From NCBI GenBank assembly GCA_947447835.1, contig CANFLP010000036.1, positions 1-16,725 of the forward strand: a DNA stretch of 16,725 nucleotides. The letters are read 5' to 3'. Of this stretch, positions 1-7,854 are shown one piece after another. The notes below the pieces were generated by a model. The model was not told the origin of the DNA. It was given only the letters and a program-made list of their open reading frames with translations, and did not search any database. Numbering within the stretch: position 1 is the first letter of the stretch; every line of letters begins with the position of its first letter. The stretch comes from Bacteroidota bacterium. GTDB taxonomy: Bacteria; Bacteroidota; Bacteroidia; Chitinophagales; Chitinophagaceae. The position numbers and the translations under genes are program-made.

Positions 1-123
1 AGCGACTACCGATGGGGTGGTTCTTCTACCCTCGTCATTTGCGATAACTACAGGTTCGCCACCTTCCATAACTGATACACAACTGTTTGTGGTACCTAAG
101 TCAATTCCTATTATTTTTGCCAT
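1..123 (-). CDS. dnaK: Chaperone DnaK (Hsp70), N-terminal fragment
   Basis: This is the first 41 codons of the Hsp70 chaperone DnaK, which binds exposed hydrophobic peptide segments and releases them through an ATP cycle with DnaJ and GrpE in the cytosol. The translation opens MAKIIGIDLGTTNSCVSVME, the phosphate-1 loop of the actin-like ATPase domain, followed by GGEPVVIANDEGRRTTPSVV, which is diagnostic of DnaK. The ATG at 121-123 is the expected family start, with the usual MAK(I/V)IGIDLGTT beginning. The gene leaves the window at base 1, so the rest cannot be judged. A sigma-54-like promoter lies 38-52 nt upstream of the start codon. The next gene upstream on the same strand encodes a GtrA protein 161 nt away and is probably a separate unit. 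Confidence 0.97.
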   Translation of the reverse strand, partial: MAKIIGIDLGTTNSCVSVMEGGEPVVIANDEGRRTTPSVVA

Positions 124-160
124 AATGATTGATTTTCAATGATTAATTAATCTAGTATAG

Positions 161-175
161 ACAATCATTATGCCA
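161..175 (-). promoter_or_regulatory. Candidate sigma-54-type (-24/-12) promoter of dnaK
   Basis: Read on the minus strand the site is TGGCATAATGATTGT. It matches the sigma-54 consensus TGGCACR-N4-TTGCW at the GG doublet, the CA after it and the TTG, with T replacing C at two places. The 11-nt step from the second G of GG to the -12 G is exactly that of the consensus. The predicted transcript would start near 150 and give a leader of about 27 nt before the dnaK ATG. I see no good TAnnTTTG element in this gap on the minus strand. That sigma-54 drives this gene is inference from the match alone. Confidence 0.45.
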
Positions 176-196
176 CAATGACTTAGGCCTAATAAT

Positions 197-220
197 GGTG
201 CAAAAATGTCATAAATGGCA
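197..220 (-). promoter_or_regulatory. Three 9-nt-phased TGnCA-like repeats upstream of dnaK
   Basis: On the minus strand the stretch reads as three similar blocks in tandem, each nine bases after the last: TGCCATTTA, TGACATTTT, then TGCACC. They lie about 20-45 nt upstream of the sigma-54-like -24 element. Nearby are a perfect 10-bp palindrome TTAGGCCTAA (183-192) and a near-perfect inverted repeat GCCAAAATTGGC (241-252). These could be binding sites for a stress regulator of dnaK, but no regulator is identifiable from the window. Confidence 0.3.
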
Positions 221-284
221 GAAAATAGCCTTTAATTCAGGCCAAAATTGGCATAGTAATAAGATAATTGAGTAGAAAAGGCAG

Positions 285-800
285 TTACATCGACTCTAAA
301 TCACCCGACTGAGTTGACTTAAATGTGAAGTTCTTTTGGCTGGTATAGCTAAAGATGACCACAAAAAAGGTAGTTACGATCTTTGCTGGAGTTGCGAACC
401 ATCCAAAATAGTCTACAAATAACTTTAGGAATACATAGTTTAAAAGGATGCATCCCAATACTACTAAGAAGTACTTTAATAATTGCTCAGTTTTTTTAAC
501 TGCTGTCTCCTGAAATACCACATACCTACTTAAATAAAAGCCTATAGGGAATGTTACACAAAAGCTTACCATGAAGGATGCGATATGCGGACTAATAGTT
601 AGCCACCCAAAATGTATAGGTTGTTTATGAAATAGAAAATTATAAGAAAGGAAAAAGCCTAAAATATCAAGTACCGTATTCCCTCCGCCGCAGGCTGCGT
701 ATCGAAAGGTTTGCAAGGGCATAAATTTCCTAAATAAAGGATACACCCAATCAATTAGGTCTAGAATTAGTTTGCTAATAAAATCGTGTAGTTTCAACAT
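285..800 (-). CDS. GtrA-family small integral membrane protein
   Basis: This 171-residue protein has four predicted membrane helices at about residues 34-55, 71-92, 107-129 and 135-157. The arrangement, the FRYAACGGGNTVLDILGFF segment opening helix 1, and the SYTSQKNFTFK tail after helix 4 fit the GtrA/DPMS family (PF04138). Family members are thought to flip or help flip undecaprenyl-linked sugars in O-antigen or teichoic acid glucosylation, often next to a glycosyltransferase. No such partner is adjacent here, so the substrate is unknown. An N-terminal extension of about 30 residues with an amphipathic helix precedes helix 1. The ATG at 798-800 is 55 nt from the divergent argS start. A TACCTTTG box ends only 8 nt before the ATG, so if it is used the mRNA is nearly leaderless. 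Confidence 0.85.
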   Translation of the reverse strand: MLKLHDFISKLILDLIDWVYPLFRKFMPLQTFRYAACGGGNTVLDILGFFLSYNFLFHKQPIHFGWLTISPHIASFMVSFCVTFPIGFYLSRYVVFQETAVKKTEQLLKYFLVVLGCILLNYVFLKLFVDYFGWFATPAKIVTTFFVVIFSYTSQKNFTFKSTQSGDLESM

Positions 801-808
801 GAATGATT

Positions 809-816
809 CAAAGGTA
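809..816 (-). promoter_or_regulatory. Possible -7 element of the GtrA gene
   Basis: On the minus strand the octamer is TACCTTTG, a perfect match to the Bacteroidota TAnnTTTG -7 motif. No TTTG was found at the expected distance upstream. The start codon is 8 nt downstream, implying an essentially leaderless message. The call rests on one half of the promoter only. Confidence 0.3.
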
Positions 817-828
817 ATCTTTATTAAT

Positions 829-836
829 TACTTTTG
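829..836 (+). promoter_or_regulatory. -7 element of argS
   Basis: TACTTTTG matches the Bacteroidota TAnnTTTG element exactly. A TTC at 807-809, 19 nt upstream, is a weak -33 candidate. Transcription would begin around 841-845, about 11-15 nt before the argS ATG at 856. The -33 region overlaps the possible -7 box of the divergent GtrA gene. Confidence 0.5.
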
Positions 837-855
837 CAGACGGTAACCCAATTTT

Positions 856-2625
856 ATGAATCTGATAACGAATTTAAAACAGTCTACTGCCAATTGTATT
901 CACCAATTGTATGGTGTACAAATACAGCCAGAGCAAGTATTAGTAAATGCTACTAAGCCCGAAATTGAGGGTGATTATACTATTGTACTTTTTGCATTTG
1001 TAAAGCAATTAGGGAAAAGTCCCGAATTATTGGGTAATGAATTAGGTGCTGCAATGTTAGCAGATATGAAGGGTGTACTTACTGACTTTAATATAGTAAA
1101 AGGATTTTTGAATTTTACAATTAGCAACCAATTTTGGTTTGACTATATCAAAAATGCGAACGCAGATAATTTGTTACCTAAAACAAATATGCCGCGTAAA
1201 ATTATGGTGGAGTACTCCTCCCCTAATACCAATAAGCCATTACACTTAGGACATTTAAGAAATAATTTTTTAGGTTGGAGTATTGCTGAAATATTAAAAC
1301 TACAAGGCAACGATGTGGTGAAAACTTGTATCGTAAATGATAGAGGAATTCATATTTGTAAAAGTATGATTGCTTGGCAATTGTTTGCAAATGGAGCAAC
1401 ACCTGCTGATACCAATCAAAAAGGGGATCATTTTGTAGGAGACTACTATGTAAAATTTAATGATGCATACAAAGCGCAGGTTGCTGAATTAGTAGCTGGT
1501 GGTAAGACGCAGGAATTAGCAGAAAAAGAAGCACCTATTCAAAAAGGCGCACAGGAAATGTTGTTGAAATGGGAACAAGGCGATGCTGCTACTATGGATT
1601 TATGGAAGCGCATGAATACTTGGGTGTATGAAGGCTTTGATACAACCTATAAAAAGATTGGATCTGATTTTGTAAAGACCTATTACGAGAGCAATACTTA
1701 TTTATTAGGTAAGGAATTGGTGGAGCAAGGTTTGGCTAAGAAAGTATTTTATCAAAAAGAAGATGGATCGGTTTGGATTGATTTGACTGGAGATGGATTA
1801 GACGAAAAAATTGTACGTCGTAAAGATGGCACATCGGTTTATATTACTCAAGACATTGGATTGGCCGAAGTGAAACAAAAAGAGTTTAATACGGACGCTA
1901 GTATTTACGTTGTAGGGGACGAACAAAATTATCACTTTAAGGTATTAAAATTAATTTGTCAAAAACTGAAACTACCTGCGGCTGATGGTATTTATCATTT
2001 AAGTTATGGCATGGTGGAATTGCCTACTGGCAAAATGAAAAGCCGTGAAGGAACCGTAGTAGATGCTGATGATTTAGTGGACGAGATGATTAATATTTCG
2101 AAAGAAAAAACCGAATCATTAGGTAAGGTTTCTGAATTCACTCAAGATCAATTAACGGAACTATATAATACCATTGGATTAGGCGCGCTTAAATTTTTCT
2201 TATTAAGAGTTGACCCTAAAAAGAAAATGATTTTCAATCCCGAAGAGAGTATTGATTTTCATGGTTTCACTGGTCCATTTATTCAGTATACACACGCGCG
2301 TATTAAAAGTATCTTACGTAAGACAGGTACTTCAATTCAATTAACGATATCTGATTTATTGCCTTTGGAAAAAGCATTGGCAATTGAGTTGTCTAATTTC
2401 CCTGCAGTGATTAATGAAGCAGCTGATACATTAGATCCTTCTAAAGTAGCTATCTATACTTTTAACTTGGCTAAATTGTTTAATAGCTTCTACGCAGAAC
2501 TTTCTATTGCAAATGCAGAAAGTGAAGACAAAAAGCAACTAAGAATTCAACTAGGAATACTTACTGCAGCTACCTTACAAAAAGGAATGCGTGCTTTAGG
2601 TATTGATGTCCCGGAGCAGATGTAA
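856..2625 (+). CDS. argS: Arginyl-tRNA synthetase (class I)
   Basis: ArgRS charges tRNA-Arg with arginine using ATP and needs bound tRNA to activate the amino acid. At 589 aa the length is normal. The N-terminal additional domain (about 1-100) recognises the tRNA D-loop. The Rossmann catalytic domain follows, with VEYSSPNTNKPLHLGHLRNN carrying the HIGH signature as HLGH (130-133). The KMSK loop is present as KMKSREG (393-399). The C-terminal alpha-helical anticodon-binding domain fills about 465-589, including FTGPFIQYTHAR. The gene ends convergently with trmH, with 38 nt between the two stop codons that hold only a weak 5-bp hairpin (2646-2659). All core motifs are present and there is no sign of disruption. 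Confidence 0.97.
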   Translation: MNLITNLKQSTANCIHQLYGVQIQPEQVLVNATKPEIEGDYTIVLFAFVKQLGKSPELLGNELGAAMLADMKGVLTDFNIVKGFLNFTISNQFWFDYIKNANADNLLPKTNMPRKIMVEYSSPNTNKPLHLGHLRNNFLGWSIAEILKLQGNDVVKTCIVNDRGIHICKSMIAWQLFANGATPADTNQKGDHFVGDYYVKFNDAYKAQVAELVAGGKTQELAEKEAPIQKGAQEMLLKWEQGDAATMDLWKRMNTWVYEGFDTTYKKIGSDFVKTYYESNTYLLGKELVEQGLAKKVFYQKEDGSVWIDLTGDGLDEKIVRRKDGTSVYITQDIGLAEVKQKEFNTDASIYVVGDEQNYHFKVLKLICQKLKLPAADGIYHLSYGMVELPTGKMKSREGTVVDADDLVDEMINISKEKTESLGKVSEFTQDQLTELYNTIGLGALKFFLLRVDPKKKMIFNPEESIDFHGFTGPFIQYTHARIKSILRKTGTSIQLTISDLLPLEKALAIELSNFPAVINEAADTLDPSKVAIYTFNLAKLFNSFYAELSIANAESEDKKQLRIQLGILTAATLQKGMRALGIDVPEQM

Positions 2626-2663
2626 TTATGAGTTGAATTACTTACGCAATTTATATTGCAGGC

Positions 2664-3290
2664 TTATTTACGTTTAGGCTTATAAGGAACATAGTTTTCT
2701 GGAGTCAACTCCTCCACACCCCATTGTGTCAACAAACTATCCATTTGCACTTTCGGCAAACTTGCATGATCATAATGACCTGCTACCTTTTTTTGGCGCA
2801 TTGCTTCGTAAATACTTACCGCACAAGCTACTGATATATTCAAGCTTTGGATAATGCCCACCTGGGGTATTATAAAATTACCATCAGCCAATGCTCTAAA
2901 TTCCTCGGTTACACCGTCGTGTTCATTGCCAAAAACAAGTGCAACAGAATCTGTAAAATCAATATCATATATCTCCACAGCATCACTTGACAAATGGGTG
3001 GTCAAAATTTTTGTAAAGTTTTTTCTGACAGCAGCCACACATTCAGCTAAATTGTCAAACTCATGAATCGTCAACCATTTTAAAGCACTACTGCTGCTCT
3101 TGTATCCAAACTTTTTATGTTTTGGAATGCGTGTAGTTAAAATATAAATATCTTGAATACCCACAGCATCGCAGGTTCTTAATACGGCAGATATATTGTG
3201 TGGATCATCTACGTTCTCCATCACCACCGTCAAATTAGCTTGACGTTTACTTAATACATTAATTAATTTATCGGTACGCTCTGGTGTCAT
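2664..3290 (-). CDS. trmH: tRNA (Gm18) 2'-O-methyltransferase TrmH (SPOUT family)
   Basis: This 208-aa SPOUT methyltransferase most closely resembles TrmH, which uses S-adenosylmethionine to methylate the 2'-OH of G18 in the tRNA D-loop. Motif 1 is NISAVLRTCDAVGI, with the conserved Asn32 and the catalytic Arg38. Motif 2 is ALVFGNEHDGVT (about 117-128). Motif 3 is IPQVGIIQSLNISVACAV (about 141-158), which forms the trefoil knot that holds the cofactor and matches the family pattern IPxxGxxxSLNxSVA. The C-terminal tail is basic (YKPKRK). The gene lies 43 nt downstream of the dipeptide epimerase gene on the same strand and may be co-transcribed. A related SpoU enzyme acting on rRNA (RlmB) is less likely because the N-terminal ribosomal-protein-like domain is absent. 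Confidence 0.88.
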   Translation of the reverse strand: MTPERTDKLINVLSKRQANLTVVMENVDDPHNISAVLRTCDAVGIQDIYILTTRIPKHKKFGYKSSSSALKWLTIHEFDNLAECVAAVRKNFTKILTTHLSSDAVEIYDIDFTDSVALVFGNEHDGVTEEFRALADGNFIIPQVGIIQSLNISVACAVSIYEAMRQKKVAGHYDHASLPKVQMDSLLTQWGVEELTPENYVPYKPKRK

Positions 3291-3333
3291 ATGCTGCTAA
3301 TAATTTAATTCAGTTATAATTAATATATAAATC

Positions 3334-4404
3334 TTACTTGACAAAAGGTGTTCTGTATTGCACACCCAATCCTGGACGAACAAGCGGCTCTATCTTTCCA
3401 TTATTATTTTCAAAACTATATTGTAATCCTACTCCATTTAATTCAGTCATTAACAAGGGTCCATCCATATCTACATAATCAATTTGAGGCAAGAATTGTG
3501 CAATGGCCGCAGAGCCAATCACAGACTCATTCATGCTACCCATCATTACTTTTAGACCAAGCGCACGCGCTTCCTTTATCATGCGTAATGCAGGCGTTAA
3601 GCCACTACATTTGGTCAACTTGATATTAATGCCATGGAAGTAATTTGCACAAACTGTTACATCTTTTTCAAACACACAACTTTCGTCTGCAAACAAAGGC
3701 AACAAGGATTGTTTTTTTAATTGCTCCATCCCTTCCCAATTATCTTTTGCTAAAGGTTGTTCTACTAATTCAACTCCTAAATCTGCTAAAGCAGGAATTT
3801 TAACTAATGCTTCCTCTGTAGTCCAACCAGCATTAGCATCTACACGTATAGGTTTATCAGTATATTTTCTTAAAGCAGTGATCATTTCAATATCATAATC
3901 CGTTCCCACTTTTACTTTATATATAGGCCAAGGATGTGCTTCCATTTTTTGCACCATCTTTTCTATAGGATCAATGCCTAAAGTGTAATCACAAATCGGA
4001 GGCAATACTTCGTTCTCATTATTTGAAGATTCCGTTAACCAAGTTGTGTTCCATAATTGATGCAAGGGTTGCTTTTTCATTTGTCCCCATAAATCCCAGC
4101 CTGCCATATCTAACGCACAAACTAAAAATGGATCATTAGGAAACAAATGGTGTAAGAAATGCCAAAAACGTTCAGGGTCGATTAAAGCAAATTTTTCAAT
4201 AACCTTTCTATGCTTCTCCAATTGCTCCATCATCCCTTCCACAGTTACATTATAATATACAATTGCTGGCGCTTCTCCAAAACCCTGCCAATTGCCCAAG
4301 GACAGGCGCACCATTAAACTATGTTGATGCGTTTTGGTTCTACCATTAGAAATAGTAAAAGGATATTCAAAGGGTAACTTTTGTTCCCAAAAAGATAATT
4401 CCAC
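3334..4404 (-). CDS. Dipeptide epimerase (L-Ala-D/L-Glu epimerase type, enolase superfamily)
   Basis: This 356-residue enolase-superfamily enzyme is of the muconate lactonising subgroup, most like AEE (YcjG/YkfB). Such enzymes interconvert L-Ala-D-Glu and L-Ala-L-Glu from murein peptides so that they can be cleaved. The capping domain covers about 1-110. In the barrel the acid/base pair is Lys165 (from KVK 163-165) and Lys265 (from IKLTK). The Mg2+ ligands are Asp189 (RVDANAGW), Glu215 (LVEQPL) and Asp240 (FADES). The DxD motif at 312-314 (VDMDGPLLM), which in dipeptide epimerases binds the substrate amino group, separates it from muconate or o-succinylbenzoate enzymes. Exact dipeptide specificity cannot be read from sequence. 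It sits 46 nt after the glucanotransferase gene and 43 nt before trmH, and no other murein-recycling gene is near. Confidence 0.88.
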   Translation of the reverse strand: MELSFWEQKLPFEYPFTISNGRTKTHQHSLMVRLSLGNWQGFGEAPAIVYYNVTVEGMMEQLEKHRKVIEKFALIDPERFWHFLHHLFPNDPFLVCALDMAGWDLWGQMKKQPLHQLWNTTWLTESSNNENEVLPPICDYTLGIDPIEKMVQKMEAHPWPIYKVKVGTDYDIEMITALRKYTDKPIRVDANAGWTTEEALVKIPALADLGVELVEQPLAKDNWEGMEQLKKQSLLPLFADESCVFEKDVTVCANYFHGINIKLTKCSGLTPALRMIKEARALGLKVMMGSMNESVIGSAAIAQFLPQIDYVDMDGPLLMTELNGVGLQYSFENNNGKIEPLVRPGLGVQYRTPFVK

Positions 4405-4450
4405 TTAATACGTTTTTACGAAGATACTAAAGCCTATTATAATTTGACGA

Positions 4451-7210
4451 TTAACGACCACTCGATTTAATAGCCGAACTCCATTCTGTATTAAAGTTTT
4501 TCGATTCAATTAAGTCCTCTAAACTTAAATGCATTCTATATCTCCAATAATGTTTAGGATTAGCAGGTACATTAATACGCTCATCATTTGGATTACTTCT
4601 GCGTATAGATTCATCTACTCCTAAATAATCTTGTAATTGAAAAATTGCCCACATTGCTGGCGAATACAAATGTTGTAATAAAATTGCTTTATTAATCCAA
4701 GCCTCACAATGCACTGGTGCATCGCCCCACTGTCCTATTTCATGATTGTAAAACTGTTGTGTTTTTGCACGATCTTCTTCCCACCAACCACGAATGGTAC
4801 TGGTATCATGTGAAGATGGAGTTACCACACTTAAATAAGGTGCATCATTAGGATGGAAGAACGTTTTATGATTAGCCTTAGGCATTCTTTGTACTTCCAA
4901 ACTTAGCATACCTAATTGATACATTACGTTGGGAACACATGAAGGCACTAATCCTAAATCCTCTCCACAAATAAGCATATTTGTAGACAACTTAAGCATT
5001 GGCAATTTTTGCATTGCTTCTTTTTCCCATGCAGCATCCTGACGCTTAAAGAAATAATCTACATACAACTCTTTTAGTAAATGTTGTGTTTGATGATCCA
5101 AATGCTGGAAGGAACTTGTCCCTTCTATGTTAAATCTAAAGTGAAAATGATGCGGTTGTTCTGCATCAAACAAAATTACATTGCTTATTAATTTATACAA
5201 GCCATGTTTAATTTTATCATGCCATTCGTCCTGAGGCATAATGCTAAAATAAGACTCTACCTGACGTTGTGTTTTATATGCTGGCAATAACTCGTAATGC
5301 CCGTCACCAATATGTTTTAAGTAATCCTTTTTTACTAACTCATTATCATAGCCAAATATTTGAAACAAGTTAGTTTCATTAATAAAAGGATGTGTTAGTC
5401 GGTAATGATCACAACGTATTCCTTTTGAATTTAACTCATTGATCGAAACGGGAATGGCTGGAACAAAGTGACCCATAATACCTTCCACTGCGTGCATTGG
5501 GATACTCCAAATTCTAAAGAAACCTAAAATATGATCAATTCTAAATGCATCAAAGTAAAATTTCATTTGATCGAAACGAGACTTCCACCATGCAAAGCCA
5601 TCACTAGCCATCACCTCCCAATTATAGGTTGGAAAGCCCCAGTTTTGACCACTCACGGCAAAGTCGTCTGGAGGTGCACCTGCTTGCATATCCATATGAA
5701 ATAAGCCCCTGTTTTGCCAAGCATCGGCGCCAAAACGATATACCCCAATTGGAATATCTCCTTTTACAATTACACCATTTTCATGGGCATAATTAGTTGC
5801 ATCTAATAATTGCAAATGCAAATGATATTGAACATAAAAGAAAAATGCAATGGCATTATACGTTTTTGATTTTGGATCAATCAACGCTTCCACTTCTTCC
5901 TCATTGTATGCAGAATGTGTAGGCCAATGATTATAGTCTACTGTACCATGTAAGTCTCTTAAAAACGAAAAGGCTGCATAAGAAACCAACCAGTTTTTAT
6001 TATGCTCAAAGAATGTTGCATACCCTTTAGATGCTAGATCCTTCTTACCATTTTTTGTATACAATAATCTTAACACCTCCCATTTTAAATCCATCACACC
6101 ATCATAATCCACATCGGGTTGATTATTTAGCGCACTTATTTTACTTTCAAATGGTTTTAAAATTGATTGTTGATCTTCACCTGCAACATCACTTAATCGA
6201 ATAAACATTGGATGCAATGCAAATGCCGAAATAGCTGCATATGGATAAGAGTCCATCCAGGTATGCGTTGCAGTCGTATCATTAATTGGAAGAATCTGAA
6301 TTAATTTTAAACCCACTTTATTAGTCCAGTCAACTAACAATTTAATGTCAGCAAATTCACCAACACCAGCACTCTTATTGGATCTTAAAGAAAATACTGG
6401 AATGGCAACACCAGCACCCTTCCAATTACCAGCATTGATATGTAAAAAACCATCGTTAATTATGACCAACTTATCCTTACCCACTGGCTCATATACCACA
6501 CGATTGTCGCCTTCTTCAAATCGTACAAATGATTTTGCATTTAAATCATAGATACCATATTTATATACAAAAGGGAAATTACTCTTTGCTGTATCCAAAC
6601 TCAATTCATAATAATCAGCTCCTTTTATCTTTGTTAAATTCAAAGCTTTACTTGCATCCCAAGCACCAATTGCCTTGGACTCACCTACCATACAAATAGT
6701 TTGATGTGGCTCAAGCAATGGGGCCTTTACTCTAAATGCATGTGTAGCATTTTTTTCAATAGTCACCACCTTTTGAGTAGTAGGTTGTTTTAATAATACA
6801 TTCGTGAAAGGTGCTGTATAAAAAGCGTTTTCTTTATACCCCGTAAAGTTCCAACTATCTACAATTACAATCTCACTTGAATTAATAACAGAAAAATCAA
6901 AAGTCTTGTCATTGCCTGCCTCAAAAGATTTAGTCCCATCAGCATTTTGAATATAATAGTGGTAAACAATTTTTTCCTTACAAATAGCAGCGTCCATTTC
7001 CAAATGCAATACCCAATAATCATTATTCAAATAAACCAAGGGCACGGCATTTTCAATATTATTATCTCCTAATTGCGGATGATTTCCATAAATATAAATC
7101 CCCTGACCAAAACTAGTTTTGTATTTTAAATGAAAACTAACCTTAATCAGTTTATTGGTTGTGTCTACCAATTTGGCAGCAGTATTCTTCTTAGCATCAA
7201 CAGACTTCAT
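4451..7210 (-). CDS. malQ: 4-alpha-glucanotransferase, DPE2 type (GH77) with two N-terminal CBM20 domains
   Basis: This 919-aa GH77 amylomaltase transfers alpha-1,4-glucan or glucosyl units between maltose, malto-oligosaccharides and polysaccharide acceptors. Two CBM20-like starch-binding domains come first (about 20-125, beginning VSFHLKYKTSFGQGIYIYGN, and about 155-262). The GH77 barrel starts near GVAIPVFSLRS. Signatures include KGDIPIGVYRFGADAW (483-498) and APPDDFAVSGQNWGFP. The catalytic nucleophile is Asp559 in FRIDH, the acid/base Glu750 in CGEDLG, and the third acid Asp802 in SSHD. The nucleophile to acid/base distance is 191 residues, against about 48 in E. coli MalQ. That extra segment plus tandem CBM20 is the architecture of plant DPE2. 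There is no signal peptide, so it is cytosolic, probably handling maltose or glycogen. The first 20 residues are polar and non-conserved. Confidence 0.93.
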   Translation of the reverse strand: MKSVDAKKNTAAKLVDTTNKLIKVSFHLKYKTSFGQGIYIYGNHPQLGDNNIENAVPLVYLNNDYWVLHLEMDAAICKEKIVYHYYIQNADGTKSFEAGNDKTFDFSVINSSEIVIVDSWNFTGYKENAFYTAPFTNVLLKQPTTQKVVTIEKNATHAFRVKAPLLEPHQTICMVGESKAIGAWDASKALNLTKIKGADYYELSLDTAKSNFPFVYKYGIYDLNAKSFVRFEEGDNRVVYEPVGKDKLVIINDGFLHINAGNWKGAGVAIPVFSLRSNKSAGVGEFADIKLLVDWTNKVGLKLIQILPINDTTATHTWMDSYPYAAISAFALHPMFIRLSDVAGEDQQSILKPFESKISALNNQPDVDYDGVMDLKWEVLRLLYTKNGKKDLASKGYATFFEHNKNWLVSYAAFSFLRDLHGTVDYNHWPTHSAYNEEEVEALIDPKSKTYNAIAFFFYVQYHLHLQLLDATNYAHENGVIVKGDIPIGVYRFGADAWQNRGLFHMDMQAGAPPDDFAVSGQNWGFPTYNWEVMASDGFAWWKSRFDQMKFYFDAFRIDHILGFFRIWSIPMHAVEGIMGHFVPAIPVSINELNSKGIRCDHYRLTHPFINETNLFQIFGYDNELVKKDYLKHIGDGHYELLPAYKTQRQVESYFSIMPQDEWHDKIKHGLYKLISNVILFDAEQPHHFHFRFNIEGTSSFQHLDHQTQHLLKELYVDYFFKRQDAAWEKEAMQKLPMLKLSTNMLICGEDLGLVPSCVPNVMYQLGMLSLEVQRMPKANHKTFFHPNDAPYLSVVTPSSHDTSTIRGWWEEDRAKTQQFYNHEIGQWGDAPVHCEAWINKAILLQHLYSPAMWAIFQLQDYLGVDESIRRSNPNDERINVPANPKHYWRYRMHLSLEDLIESKNFNTEWSSAIKSSGR

Positions 7211-7376
7211 ATAATAGCAATTTGTCAGAACAATCGTAATGAATTAATAAACAAGCGACTAAAGATAAAAAAATAGTGTGTAAATAAAACACATTAGCTT
7301 TTTTTTGCTTCGTTATTTATGACAAACTTTGTATATTTATGTATATTATTAATTATCAGTCAATTAGAACACATTA

Positions 7377-7838
7377 ATGGATAAAATAGTCATCTATACC
7401 GACGGATCTTCACGAGGAAATCCTGGTCCTGGAGGATATGGAGCCATCCTAATGTGGGGTAACAAGGTAAAAGAGCTTTCGGGTGCATTTAGAAAAACTA
7501 CCAATAACCGCATGGAATTGTTGGCCGTGATTCAAGCAATGAATGCCCTAAAAACTAAAGAATTACCTATTCATGTTTTTACGGACAGTAAATATGTTGT
7601 TGAATCCGTTGAGAAAAAATGGCTGGACAACTGGATTAAAACCGACTTTAAAGGAGGGAAAAAGAATAGAGATTTATGGACTGCTTACTACGAACTAGCT
7701 AAACCCTTTAAAGTGAAATTTCACTGGGTTAAAGGACATGCCGACAATCCGTACAATAATAGATGTGACGAACTCGCTACCCTTGCTGCCGACAACGGCC
7801 CATGGGAAATTGATGTGGAATTTGAAAAGATTCAGTAA
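7377..7838 (+). CDS. rnhA: Ribonuclease HI
   Basis: RNase HI cuts the RNA strand of RNA-DNA hybrids, such as primers and R-loops, using two metal ions. The 153-aa length is that of the single-domain bacterial enzyme. The four acidic metal ligands are all present: Asp9 (IYTDGSSRGNPGPGG), Glu47 (NNRMELLA), Asp70 (VFTDSKYV) and Asp131 (NRCDELA). The catalytic-loop histidine is His121 in WVKGHADNP. The basic handle region (KKWLDNWIKTDFKGGKKNRD) is present. The gene diverges from the glucanotransferase gene across 166 nt. It converges on the DUF6580 gene with only 16 nt between stops and no visible terminator. Confidence 0.97.
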   Translation: MDKIVIYTDGSSRGNPGPGGYGAILMWGNKVKELSGAFRKTTNNRMELLAVIQAMNALKTKELPIHVFTDSKYVVESVEKKWLDNWIKTDFKGGKKNRDLWTAYYELAKPFKVKFHWVKGHADNPYNNRCDELATLAADNGPWEIDVEFEKIQ

Positions 7839-7854
7839 GAAAGAAACTCGGTAA

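Noticed and set aside
2646..2659. GCAAT/ATTGC hairpin between argS and trmH as a bidirectional terminator
   Set aside because: The stem is only 5 bp and AT-rich, with no T-run on either side.
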